DNA from: Steroidobacteraceae bacterium
GTDB taxonomy: Bacteria > Pseudomonadota > Gammaproteobacteria > Steroidobacterales > Steroidobacteraceae
DNA length: 5,742 nucleotides
Reading direction: 5' to 3'
NCBI GenBank assembly: GCA_013044085.1
Contig: JABEVI010000301.1
Coordinates: forward strand, 1 to 5,742
Shown here piece by piece: positions 1 to 5,742 of this stretch (the stretch's first letter is position 1; the number at the start of each line of letters is the position of its first letter). Both the position numbers and the translations under genes were made by a program. The notes under the pieces were generated by a model. That model had not been told where the DNA came from and did not search any database. It saw only the letters and a list, made by a program, of their open reading frames with translations.

Positions 1-456
1 GAGGATCCGCACAGCTGGTGCGGCATCATCGTGGACGGGCGGCACGTCGATCCGGCGACGCTGCGGGTCGCGCTGCGCGCGAAGCGCCCCGAGCGATTCA
101 TGCTCGTCACCGACGCGATGGCCTGCGTCGGCACGGAACAACGCACGTTCTGTTTGCAAGGCCGGCGCATCGAAGTGCGTGACGGCGTCTGTCTCGACGA
201 GGATGGCGTGCTTGCCGGCTCGGCGCTCGACATGGCGCGCGCGGTCCGCAATTCGATCGAATTCCTCGGGCTCGAACTCGATCAGGCGGTGAACATGGCG
301 AGCCTGCAGCCGGCCGAATTCCTCGGACTCGGCACCTCGCTCGGGCGCATCGCGGCCGGATACCGGGCCAACCTCGTCCTCCTCGACACGCACCTGCAGG
401 TCGTCGACAGCTGGATCGACGGGCGCAGCCTTCGCCTGCACGGCGAAGGCGCATGA
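1..456 (+). CDS. nagA: N-acetylglucosamine-6-phosphate deacetylase, C-terminal part (5' end outside window)
   Basis: The reading frame is open from base 1 to a TGA at 454-456, giving the last 151 residues of a protein normally about 370-390 long. NagA is a cytosolic amidohydrolase that deacetylates GlcNAc-6-phosphate to glucosamine-6-phosphate plus acetate during amino-sugar and peptidoglycan or chitin recycling. Visible family marks are GIIVDGRHV at fragment residues 8-16 (its His corresponds to the substrate-contacting His of this loop), LVTDAM near residues 35-40, whose Asp is the catalytic residue, and LAGSALDMARAVRN. The end (LGRIAAGYRANLVLLD) is the usual return to the small beta-sandwich domain. 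The metal-binding His residues of the N-terminal half lie outside the window. A GTG at 31 could be mistaken for a start, but the homology continues upstream of it. The gene converges on hutI and has no obvious functional link to histidine use. The related AgaA is possible but less likely. Confidence 0.9.
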   Translation, partial: EDPHSWCGIIVDGRHVDPATLRVALRAKRPERFMLVTDAMACVGTEQRTFCLQGRRIEVRDGVCLDEDGVLAGSALDMARAVRNSIEFLGLELDQAVNMASLQPAEFLGLGTSLGRIAAGYRANLVLLDTHLQVVDSWIDGRSLRLHGEGA

Positions 457-463
457 AGGCCGC

Positions 464-480
464 GCGGCATCGCATGCCGC
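464..480. terminator. GC-rich hairpin between convergent nagA and hutI
   Basis: A perfect 7-base inverted repeat (GCGGCAT, 3-base loop CGC, ATGCCGC) lies in the 31-base gap between the nagA stop (456) and the hutI stop (488). A hairpin between two convergent genes is placed to end transcription from both sides. No T-run follows on either strand, so it is not a classic intrinsic terminator. It may work weakly, with Rho, or only protect mRNA 3' ends. In DNA this GC-rich a 7-base stem can also arise by chance. Confidence 0.4.
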
Positions 481-487
481 AGCGCCG

Positions 488-1735
488 TCACACCGCTGCG
501 CGTTCCCGTCCGCCGTACACGACGCCGACGCAGGGATTCGCCCCCAGGCCGTAGCACAGTTCCGCGGGCCGGTCGATTTCCCAAAGGGCGAAGTCGGCAC
601 GCTTGCCGACTTCGAGCGTACCGCGATCCCCGGCAAGTCCCAGTGCGCGGGCCGCGTTGACGGTCGCGCCCTGCAGGGCTTCCTCCGGCCTCAGGCCGAA
701 CAGCGTACAGGCCATCGCGAGCGCGATCAGTATGGACGTGCACGGCGCGGTACCCGGGTTGCAATCGGTCGCAACGGCGATCGGTACTCCGGCCTGCCGC
801 AGCGCCGCCACCGGCGGCGGATCCTGCTGGTGCAACATGAAATAGGCGCAAGGCAGCAGCACGGCGACGGTACCCGCCTCGGCAAGCGCGCTCACCCCGG
901 CCACGCTCAAATATTCCAGATGATCCGCCGACAAGGCGCCGCAACGCGCCGCAAGCTCGGCCGCGCCGATGTCGCACAGCTGCCCGGCGTGTACTCGCAC
1001 GGCGAGTCCGGCGCGACGCGCTGCGCCTAAATACCCTTCGGTTTCCCCGACCGTGAAGCCGATGGAGTCGCAGAACGCATCGGCCGCATCCGCGAGCCCG
1101 GCACCGACGATCGCGTCGAGCCACGGACCGCTCGCGGCCTCGACATAGGCGCGCCGGTCGGCGGCGAATTCCTCGGGCAGCGCGTGCAATCCCAGATAGG
1201 TCGTGCGGATCGACACCGGCAGTTCGCGCCCGAGCGAACGCGCGACCTCGAGCAGTCGGCGCTCGGTCGCGCCGTCGAGCCCGTAACCGGATTTGATTTC
1301 GATCGTGGTGACACCCTCGGCCATCAGCCGCGCGGCGCGGCGCGCGGCGCCCGCGTACAACTCGCCGTGGCTTGCGGCTCGCGTCGCCCGCACGGTCGAC
1401 TGGATGCCCCCGCCGGTGCGGGCGATGTCCTCGTAGCTCTCCCCGCGCAAACGCCGCTCGAACTCGGCGACCCGATTGCCGCCATAGACGAGATGGGTGT
1501 GGCAGTCGATCAAGCCCGGCGTGATCCATCGACCCGACGCATCGTGCACCGGCACGCCGTCTTGCGCAGCGATGCGCGCGGCGTCAACCGAGGCGCCGAT
1601 CCAGGCGATCGCCTCACCCCGCACGGCAATGGCCGCATCCAGCCGGGTGCCATACGGATCGGTACCGGGCTGCATGGTCGCCAGATTTGCACCGACCCAG
1701 ACTCGGTCCCAAGCACTGCCTCGTTCCTCCTTCAC
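488..1735 (-). CDS. hutI: Imidazolonepropionase
   Basis: HutI is a cytosolic metal-dependent amidohydrolase that opens 4-imidazolone-5-propionate to N-formimidoyl-L-glutamate, the third step of histidine breakdown. With the GTG start at 1735 the protein has 415 residues, close to the usual 400-420. The metal site is complete: His79 and His81 in IDCHTH, His249 in VHAGQ, and Asp324 in ATDCNPGT. These positions nearly coincide with the B. subtilis enzyme numbering as I recall it. Other family blocks are EIKSGYGLD (146-154), TTYLGLHALP (178-187) and SADHLEY (269-275). In the His249 block the residue two after His is Gly, where I expect Asp or Glu. The GTG is preferred because GGGAGGG lies 3 bases upstream and homology begins at about residue 9. 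The frame also opens at GTG 1747 and TTG 1780, neither with a visible ribosome site. It is transcribed divergently from hutF. Confidence 0.95.
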   Translation of the reverse strand: MKEERGSAWDRVWVGANLATMQPGTDPYGTRLDAAIAVRGEAIAWIGASVDAARIAAQDGVPVHDASGRWITPGLIDCHTHLVYGGNRVAEFERRLRGESYEDIARTGGGIQSTVRATRAASHGELYAGAARRAARLMAEGVTTIEIKSGYGLDGATERRLLEVARSLGRELPVSIRTTYLGLHALPEEFAADRRAYVEAASGPWLDAIVGAGLADAADAFCDSIGFTVGETEGYLGAARRAGLAVRVHAGQLCDIGAAELAARCGALSADHLEYLSVAGVSALAEAGTVAVLLPCAYFMLHQQDPPPVAALRQAGVPIAVATDCNPGTAPCTSILIALAMACTLFGLRPEEALQGATVNAARALGLAGDRGTLEVGKRADFALWEIDRPAELCYGLGANPCVGVVYGGRERAAV

Positions 1736-1738
1736 CGA

Positions 1739-1745
1739 CCCTCCC
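1739..1745 (-). promoter_or_regulatory. Ribosome binding site deciding the hutI start
   Basis: On the minus strand GGGAGGG lies 3 bases before the GTG at 1735-1733. The spacing is short, but it is the only Shine-Dalgarno-like sequence upstream of an in-frame start. A stronger match, AAGGAGG (plus-strand 1726-1732), sits just inside the gene at codons 2-4, with no in-frame ATG, GTG or TTG at a useful distance after it. Confidence 0.5.
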
Positions 1746-1768
1746 ACCCATTGATTGCCGTTCGACGC

Positions 1769-1797
1769 ATCATAAGGCAAGCTAAGTTACCTATACA
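1769..1797 (-). promoter_or_regulatory. Possible hutI promoter overlapping the operator
   Basis: On the minus strand TATGAT (plus 1769-1774) matches the -10 consensus at 5 of 6 bases. It is 17 bases from TGTATA (plus 1792-1797), a weak -35 matching 3 of 6. The -35 would lie inside the 1790-1805 palindrome, so a bound repressor would block polymerase. Transcription would begin near 1762, leaving about 27 untranslated bases before the GTG at 1735 and excluding the TTG at 1780 as a start. The call rests on pattern only. Confidence 0.3.
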
Positions 1798-1805
1798 GGT
1801 ATAGG
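1790..1805. promoter_or_regulatory. Candidate HutC operator in the hutI/hutF divergent region
   Basis: CCTATAC-AG-GTATAGG is a perfect inverted repeat with 7-base arms. It lies 11 bases before the hutF ATG and about 55 bases before the hutI start. It contains the octamer CTATACAG, which recurs directly upstream of hutC at 3249-3256. The wider 1788-1807 segment reads as two abutting, head-to-head decamers. Each matches the hutC-proximal decamer TGTCTATACA at 8 of 10 positions. Pseudomonas HutC is described as binding a TGTA-N2-TACA type site, and these sequences are degenerate versions of it. Position and symmetry suggest one operator controlling both divergent genes. Binding by HutC is inferred. 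Confidence 0.65.
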
Positions 1806-1806
1806 C

Positions 1807-1810
1807 AGGA
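1807..1810 (+). promoter_or_regulatory. Ribosome binding site of hutF
   Basis: AGGA lies 6 bases before the ATG at 1817, a good distance, and fixes this start. It begins 2 bases after the end of the palindrome, so repressor on the operator would sit at the edge of the translation start region. No convincing sigma-70 promoter for hutF could be read upstream. Confidence 0.6.
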
Positions 1811-1816
1811 AATCGC

Positions 1817-3238
1817 ATGACAGCGGACAAGGCAACGCAGCGGTATCGGCTGGAGTGGGCGCTGCTTCCGGGAGGATGGGCACGCGACGTCGTCGCGAGC
1901 GTCTCGGATGCCGGACTGCTCACCGAAGTACGGGTCGAAGACGGGGGTGCGGATGCGCTGCCCGTCGGCGGCTATGTCATACCCGGCATGCCGAACGCGC
2001 ACAGCCACGCGTTCCAGCGCGCCCTCGCCGGCCGCACCGAATTTCGCGGGCGCAGCAGGGATAGCTTCTGGACCTGGCGGCAGGCGATGTATCGGCTCGC
2101 CAACCGCGTCGACGCGCCGGGGTTGCGCATCATCGCGACCCAGCTGTTCATCGAGATGCTCAAGGCCGGTTACACGTCGGTCGCGGAGTTTCACTATCTT
2201 CACCGCACCGGCAGCGCCGATCCCGCCGCTGGCGACACCTCATCTTTCGACCCACGATTGTGGGACGCGGTGCTCGACGCGGCGCGCGACGTCGGCATCG
2301 GCCTGACTTTCCTGCCGACGCTCTACCAATACGCGGATTTCGGCGCCGCCCCGCTGCGCCCGGAGCAACGCCGCTTTCAGTTGCGCACCGAGGAGTTCCT
2401 CGAGGCCGTCGGGCAACGAGTCGCCGCCGAACGGCACTCCGGGCACCCGGGGATGCGCATCGGCGCGGCATTCCACAGCTTGCGCGCGGTCCCGCTGGAC
2501 GTTCTACGCGAAGCCTCGACGCAGCTTCGTCATCTGGACGCGGCCATGCCGATCCACATCCACGTCGCCGAACAGATTCTCGAGGTCCGCGGCTGTGTGG
2601 GTGCGACCGGCACCCGGCCGATCGAACTGCTGCTGAACTCGGCTGTGCTCAACGAGCACTGGTGCCTCGTGCATTGCACACACGCATCACCGATCGAATT
2701 GACCCGCATCGCGGCAACGGGCGCCGCGGTTTGCGTCTCGATCAGCACCGAGGCAAACCTCGGCGACGGATTCTTCGATGCGCCTCGCTTCTGGGGCGCG
2801 GGCGGCCGACTCTGCATCGGCTCGGACAGCCAGTCAACGGTGGATCCAGCCGAGGAGCTGCGTTGGTTGGAATATCAGCAGCGCCTGCGGCGGCGCCGCC
2901 GCGTGATCCTCGCCGATGAGGGTGAGCCGCACGCAGGTACGAACCTGTGGCGCACTGCAGCACTCGCTGGCGCGCGCGCACTCGGCCAGCCCATCGGCCA
3001 GATCGCGGTCGGCAGCAGAGCCGACTGGCTCGTGCTCGACCCGCAACATCCCACACTCGCCGGCGCGACACCGGAATCGGCGCTCGACCACGTGTTGTTC
3101 GCGGGCGCACGCGCGGCGATCCGGGACTGCTGTGTCGCCGGCCGCTGGGTCATCAAGCAAGGCGCGCATCCACGGGAACAGCTCGCGAGTGCGCAGTTCG
3201 GCGACTTGATGCGCCGCCTTGCCGATTCGGCGAGTTGA
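1817..3238 (+). CDS. hutF: Formimidoylglutamate deiminase
   Basis: HutF hydrolyses N-formimidoyl-L-glutamate to N-formyl-L-glutamate and ammonia. It is the fourth step of the five-step histidine pathway and is followed by HutG. The protein has 473 residues, slightly longer than the usual 450-460. The catalytic set lines up with the Pseudomonas aeruginosa enzyme as I recall it: metal ligands His62 and His64 in NAHSHAFQ, His249 in HIHVAE, and Asp337 in GSDSQ; catalytic Glu252 and His286; substrate-side residues Gln67, Arg88 in FWTWR, Tyr127 in EFHY, and His220/Arg223 in HSLRAV. The end (IGQIAVGSRADWLVLD) closes the amidohydrolase fold. An Arg-rich stretch (RLRRRRR, about 366-372) lies soon after the Asp337 block. 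It is the first gene of the plus-strand group, 32 bases before hutC, and diverges from hutI across the operator. Other amidohydrolases such as guanine deaminase fit less well given the neighbours. Confidence 0.95.
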   Translation: MTADKATQRYRLEWALLPGGWARDVVASVSDAGLLTEVRVEDGGADALPVGGYVIPGMPNAHSHAFQRALAGRTEFRGRSRDSFWTWRQAMYRLANRVDAPGLRIIATQLFIEMLKAGYTSVAEFHYLHRTGSADPAAGDTSSFDPRLWDAVLDAARDVGIGLTFLPTLYQYADFGAAPLRPEQRRFQLRTEEFLEAVGQRVAAERHSGHPGMRIGAAFHSLRAVPLDVLREASTQLRHLDAAMPIHIHVAEQILEVRGCVGATGTRPIELLLNSAVLNEHWCLVHCTHASPIELTRIAATGAAVCVSISTEANLGDGFFDAPRFWGAGGRLCIGSDSQSTVDPAEELRWLEYQQRLRRRRRVILADEGEPHAGTNLWRTAALAGARALGQPIGQIAVGSRADWLVLDPQHPTLAGATPESALDHVLFAGARAAIRDCCVAGRWVIKQGAHPREQLASAQFGDLMRRLADSAS

Positions 3239-3264
3239 CCGTGGTTGTCTATACAGCTTATCCT
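3235..3264 (+). promoter_or_regulatory. Possible internal promoter for hutC-hutU-hutH
   Basis: TTGACC (3235-3240) matches the -35 consensus at 5 of 6 bases and overlaps the hutF stop codon. After an 18-base spacer comes TATCCT (3259-3264), matching the -10 at 4 of 6. The candidate HutC site 3246-3255 lies wholly in the spacer, a standard position for repression. The expected transcription start, 6-7 bases after the -10, falls at about 3270-3272, on the GTG of hutC. Confidence 0.4.
3246..3255. promoter_or_regulatory. Candidate HutC operator upstream of hutC
   Basis: TGTCTATACA is a 10-base inverted repeat with one mismatched pair, and it fits the TGTA-N2-TACA pattern described for Pseudomonas HutC with one change. 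Its CTATACAG octamer (3249-3256) also occurs in the palindrome before hutF. It lies in the 32-base gap between hutF and hutC, so HutC probably represses its own gene and the downstream hutU-hutH. Confidence 0.6.
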
Positions 3265-3270
3265 GCGAGC

Positions 3271-3990
3271 GTGTCGAAGCCAAGCGCCAAACTCGAACCC
3301 CTGTACCTGCAGGTCAAGCGCCACATCCTGGACCATATCGGCTCCGGCAAGTGGGTGCCCGCGCAGCGCGTGCCCTCGGAGAACGACCTCGTCAAATCCT
3401 TCGGGGTATCGCGCATGACCGCCAACCGGGCACTGCGCGAACTGAGCGACGCCGGCGTGCTGGTGCGGATCGCCGGCGTCGGCAGCTTCGTCGCCGAACC
3501 GCAAGCGCGTGCGCACCCGCTCGAAATCCGCAGCATCGCCGAGGAGATTCGCGAACGCGGCTCGCGCTATCGCGTCGAGATCATCGCGCGCGAGCGCATA
3601 CGGGCGGATGCCAGCCTCGCCGCGAGCTTCCGGGTGCCTGCGCGCACGGCATTATTCTTCTCGTCGCTCGTACACTTCGAAAACGACCGTCCGGTTCAAC
3701 TCGAGGATCGCCACGTCCTCGCCCGCCTCGCACCGCATTACCTGAGCGTCGATTTCGCTCGCGTGACGCCGCACGACTATTTGATCGAGGCCGCGCCGCT
3801 GCAGGAGGCCGAACACGTGCTGCGCGCGCGGATGCCGGACGCGCGCACCGCGAAGCTGCTCAAGATGCCGCGCGATGAGCCTTGCCTGCTCGTCGAGCGT
3901 CGCACCTGGTCGGCCGGTGCGGTCGCATCGGTGGCGACACTGCAGTATCCCGGCTCCCGTTACCAACTATCCGGACGTTTCCGTCCCTGA
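3271..3990 (+). CDS. hutC: Histidine utilisation repressor, GntR family (HutC)
   Basis: This is a 239-residue transcription repressor; HutC proteins are usually 230-250 residues. They bind hut operators and are released by urocanate, the first pathway intermediate. Residues about 8-76 form the GntR winged helix-turn-helix: PLYLQVKRHI, VPSENDLVKSFGVSRMTANRALREL, split here as the recognition region around 34-58, and a wing ending in GVGSFVA. Residues about 85-235 form the UTRA ligand domain, which ends with PGSRYQLSGRF as HutC proteins typically do. The GTG at 3271 is chosen because family homology starts a few residues later. An in-frame GTG at 3241 would add ten residues and put the operator inside the gene. 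No clear Shine-Dalgarno precedes 3271. Placement inside the operon, between hutF and hutU, supports HutC over other GntR regulators. Likely autoregulated through the 3246-3255 site. Confidence 0.93.
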   Translation: MSKPSAKLEPLYLQVKRHILDHIGSGKWVPAQRVPSENDLVKSFGVSRMTANRALRELSDAGVLVRIAGVGSFVAEPQARAHPLEIRSIAEEIRERGSRYRVEIIARERIRADASLAASFRVPARTALFFSSLVHFENDRPVQLEDRHVLARLAPHYLSVDFARVTPHDYLIEAAPLQEAEHVLRARMPDARTAKLLKMPRDEPCLLVERRTWSAGAVASVATLQYPGSRYQLSGRFRP

Positions 3991-3993
3991 GGA
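3989..3993 (+). promoter_or_regulatory. Ribosome binding site of hutU
   Basis: GAGGA overlaps the hutC stop codon (3988-3990) and lies 10 bases before the hutU ATG at 4004. The spacing is on the long side. It supports the ATG at 4004 and close translation after hutC. Confidence 0.5.
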
Positions 3994-4003
3994 ACACCCA
4001 GCC

Positions 4004-5677
4004 ATGCCAACGCCCGCCCAACCACGCATCATCCGCGCAGCGCGCGGCACGCAGCTGTCAGCCCGCTGTTGGACGACCGAGGCGCCGCTGCGGATGCTCA
4101 TGAACAATCTGGACCCCCAGGTCGCGGAGAATCCGGCCGAACTCGTCGTTTATGGTGGTATCGGCCGTGCCGCGCGCGATTGGGATTGCTACGACCGCAT
4201 CGTCGAGACACTGAAGGTCCTGCGGGAGGACGAGACGCTCCTGATCCAGTCCGGCAAGCCGGTCGGCGTATTTACCACGCATGCAGATGCTCCCCGCGTG
4301 CTGATCGCCAATTCGAACCTGGTGCCCCATTGGGCAACCTGGGAGCATTTTCACGACCTCGACCGGCGCGGCCTGATGATGTTCGGTCAGATGACTGCCG
4401 GTTCCTGGATCTACATCGGCAGCCAGGGCATCGTCCAAGGCACATACGAAACCTTCGTCGAGATGGGACGACGCCATTTCGGCGGCGAACTCGCCGGCAA
4501 ATGGATCCTGACCGCAGGCCTCGGCGGCATGGGCGGTGCGCAGCCGCTCGCCGCGACGATGGCCGGCGCCAACATACTGGCCGTCGAGTGCCGCAAGGAC
4601 CGCATCGCCAAGCGTCTCGAGACCGGCTATGTGGACGTCGAGGCCGACTCGCTCGAGGAAGCCCTGCGGCGCCTCGAGGAGGCAAAGAAAGTCGGCAAAC
4701 CCACCTCGGTCGCGCTTCAGGGCAACATCGTCGATGTCCTGCACGCGCTCCTGGAGCGGGGCATCCGCCCGGACGCGCTGACCGACCAAACCTCGGCACA
4801 CGACCCGGTGAACGGCTACCTGCCGCAAAATTGGACCGTCGCTGAATGGGATCGCCGCCGGCTCGAAGATCCGGCGGGCACCGCGGTCGCCGCGAAGCGA
4901 TCGATGGCAAAACATGTCGAATATCTTCTGCGCTTCAAAGCAATGGGCCTGCCGGTCTTCGATTACGGTAACAACCTGCGCCAGGAAGCCCTCGACCAGG
5001 GTGTCGAACGCGCCTTCGACATCCCCGGTTTCGTGCCGGAATACATCCGACCGCTGTTCTGCCGTGGAATCGGTCCGTTCCGCTGGGCGGCGCTGTCCGG
5101 TGACCCCGAGGACATCTACAAAACCGATGCCAAGGTCAAGGAATTGATCCCGGACGACCCGCATCTGCATCACTGGCTCGACATGGCGCGCTCGCGCATC
5201 CAGTTCCAGGGCCTGCCCGCGCGAATTTGCTGGGTCGGCCTCGGTCAGCGCCACCGTCTCGGAATGGCCTTCAACCGGATGGTCGCGAGCGGCGAGCTCA
5301 AAGCACCCATCGTGATCGGACGCGATCACCTCGACTCCGGCTCCGTCGCGAGTCCGAACCGGGAAACGGAAGCGATGCGGGACGGCTCGGACGCGGTATC
5401 CGACTGGCCGCTGTTGAACGCGTTGCTGAACACGGCGAGCGGAGCTACCTGGGTGTCGATCCATCACGGCGGCGGCGTCGGCATGGGCTTCTCGCAACAC
5501 GCCGGCGTCGTGATCGTCTGCGACGGCACCGAAGCGGCGCAACGACGGGTCGCGCGCGTGCTGTGGAACGACCCGGCGACCGGCGTGATGCGCCACGCGG
5601 ATGCCGGCTACGAAACCGCGATCGACTGTGCGCGCGAACAGGGCTTGAACCTGCCGATGATCGGGCGCGACCGATGA
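4004..5677 (+). CDS. hutU: Urocanate hydratase (urocanase)
   Basis: HutU adds water to urocanate to give 4-imidazolone-5-propionate, the second step of histidine degradation, using tightly bound NAD+ as an electrophile. The 557-residue product matches the usual length of about 555, and the sequence is very close to the Pseudomonas type throughout. Visible marks are the N-terminal YGGIGRAARDW (50-60), the glycine-rich nucleotide loop GLGGMGGAQP (172-181), FCRGIGPFRWAALSG (352-366), the active-site block RICWVGLGQR (407-416) with Cys409 at the place of the P. putida catalytic Cys410, GRDHLDSGSVASPNRETEAM (439-458), and HHGGGVGMGFSQHAG (487-501). The frame is open upstream from 3875, but that stretch overlaps hutC and has no family similarity. 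The ATG at 4004 also has a ribosome site. It starts 13 bases after hutC ends, and its stop overlaps the hutH start. Confidence 0.98.
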   Translation: MPTPAQPRIIRAARGTQLSARCWTTEAPLRMLMNNLDPQVAENPAELVVYGGIGRAARDWDCYDRIVETLKVLREDETLLIQSGKPVGVFTTHADAPRVLIANSNLVPHWATWEHFHDLDRRGLMMFGQMTAGSWIYIGSQGIVQGTYETFVEMGRRHFGGELAGKWILTAGLGGMGGAQPLAATMAGANILAVECRKDRIAKRLETGYVDVEADSLEEALRRLEEAKKVGKPTSVALQGNIVDVLHALLERGIRPDALTDQTSAHDPVNGYLPQNWTVAEWDRRRLEDPAGTAVAAKRSMAKHVEYLLRFKAMGLPVFDYGNNLRQEALDQGVERAFDIPGFVPEYIRPLFCRGIGPFRWAALSGDPEDIYKTDAKVKELIPDDPHLHHWLDMARSRIQFQGLPARICWVGLGQRHRLGMAFNRMVASGELKAPIVIGRDHLDSGSVASPNRETEAMRDGSDAVSDWPLLNALLNTASGATWVSIHHGGGVGMGFSQHAGVVIVCDGTEAAQRRVARVLWNDPATGVMRHADAGYETAIDCAREQGLNLPMIGRDR

Positions 5678-5742
5678 GCACCTCAGCCACGGTTGAACGC
5701 ATCGACCTACGCGCCGGCGAACTTGGCCTCGGCGAACTGCGC
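5674..5742 (+). CDS. hutH: Histidine ammonia-lyase, N-terminal part (3' end outside window)
   Basis: The ATG at 5674 overlaps the hutU stop in an ATGA, a common sign of translational coupling, and the frame stays open for 23 codons to the window edge. The visible residues contain IDLRAGELGLGELR, which resembles the amino-terminal strand and turn of histidine ammonia-lyases (pattern: Leu, Pro or Ala, Gly, then Leu-x-Leu-x-x-Leu). HutH converts histidine to urocanate plus ammonia with an MIO cofactor formed from an Ala-Ser-Gly triad, which lies beyond the window. The short fragment alone would be weak evidence, but hutU-hutH is a very common gene pair. No strong ribosome site is seen. Confidence 0.85.
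   Translation, partial: MSTSATVERIDLRAGELGLGELR

Noticed and set aside
259..327. Repeated GAATTCCTCGG motif in nagA (259 and 316), also seen at 1166 in hutI
   Set aside because: In nagA both copies encode Glu-Phe-Leu-Gly-Leu with the preferred codons of this genome, and the hutI copy is on the other coding strand. This looks like codon-use coincidence, not a functional repeat.
282..1529. Second long minus-strand frame (415 codons) overlapping hutI and nagA
   Set aside because: It is a shifted frame of hutI with an Arg-rich, low-complexity translation, and it runs antisense through the conserved end of nagA.
1751..1800. Sigma-70 promoter for hutF on the plus strand
   Set aside because: TTGATT at 1751 and CATAAG at 1771 are only 14 bases apart, and TATAGG at 1800 has no acceptable -35 at 16-18 bases. 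No pair was good enough to call.
2947..3270. Upstream extension of the hutC frame inside hutF
   Set aside because: The extra residues are an out-of-frame reading of hutF. GntR family homology begins just after the GTG at 3271.
3875..4003. Upstream extension of the hutU frame inside hutC
   Set aside because: It overlaps the conserved C-terminus of HutC and lacks urocanase similarity. The ATG at 4004 gives the normal family length and has a ribosome site.
4058..5596. Long open frame (512 codons) on the minus strand across hutU
   Set aside because: It is antisense to a full-length, highly conserved urocanase. Long antisense frames are expected in GC-rich coding DNA, and its translation shows no recognisable domain.
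1..5742. Mobile element, CRISPR array, defence system or other novel system
   Set aside because: All sequence is accounted for by closely packed catabolic genes with uniform composition. No direct-repeat arrays, terminal inverted repeats, integrase or transposase fragments were seen.

Overview
This window is a chromosomal histidine-utilisation (hut) locus next to the end of an amino-sugar catabolism gene. The DNA is GC-rich with strong G/C third-position preference. The proteins look proteobacterial: a Pseudomonas-like urocanase, a GntR/HutC repressor, and HutF, which marks the five-step histidine pathway. I infer a high-GC gamma- or betaproteobacterium; the genus cannot be fixed from the sequence.

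Layout, left to right. (1) Positions 1-456, plus strand: C-terminal part of NagA (N-acetylglucosamine-6-phosphate deacetylase), cut by the window edge. (2) 457-487: a 31-base gap between convergent genes, holding a GC-rich hairpin that may end transcription from both sides. (3) 488-1735, minus strand: hutI (imidazolonepropionase). (4) 1736-1816: the divergent hutI/hutF control region, with a perfect 16-base palindrome that is a good operator candidate. (5) 1817-3238, plus strand: hutF (formimidoylglutamate deiminase). (6) 3239-3270: a short gap with a second candidate HutC operator lying inside a possible promoter. (7) 3271-3990: hutC (urocanate-responsive repressor). (8) 4004-5677: hutU (urocanase). 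(9) 5674 to the window edge: the first 23 codons of hutH (histidine ammonia-lyase), overlapping hutU by an ATGA.

Together the genes encode histidine to urocanate (HutH), to imidazolonepropionate (HutU), to formimidoylglutamate (HutI), to formylglutamate plus ammonia (HutF). The last enzyme, HutG (formylglutamate deformylase), is not in the window and would be expected nearby if the pathway is complete. HutC probably binds both control regions and is released by urocanate, so both arms of the locus would respond to the same signal.

I see no mobile element, CRISPR array, RNA gene or novel system. The enzymes are ordinary and intact. The points worth a second look are regulatory: the paired candidate operators, a possible leaderless hutC transcript, and the start site of hutI.
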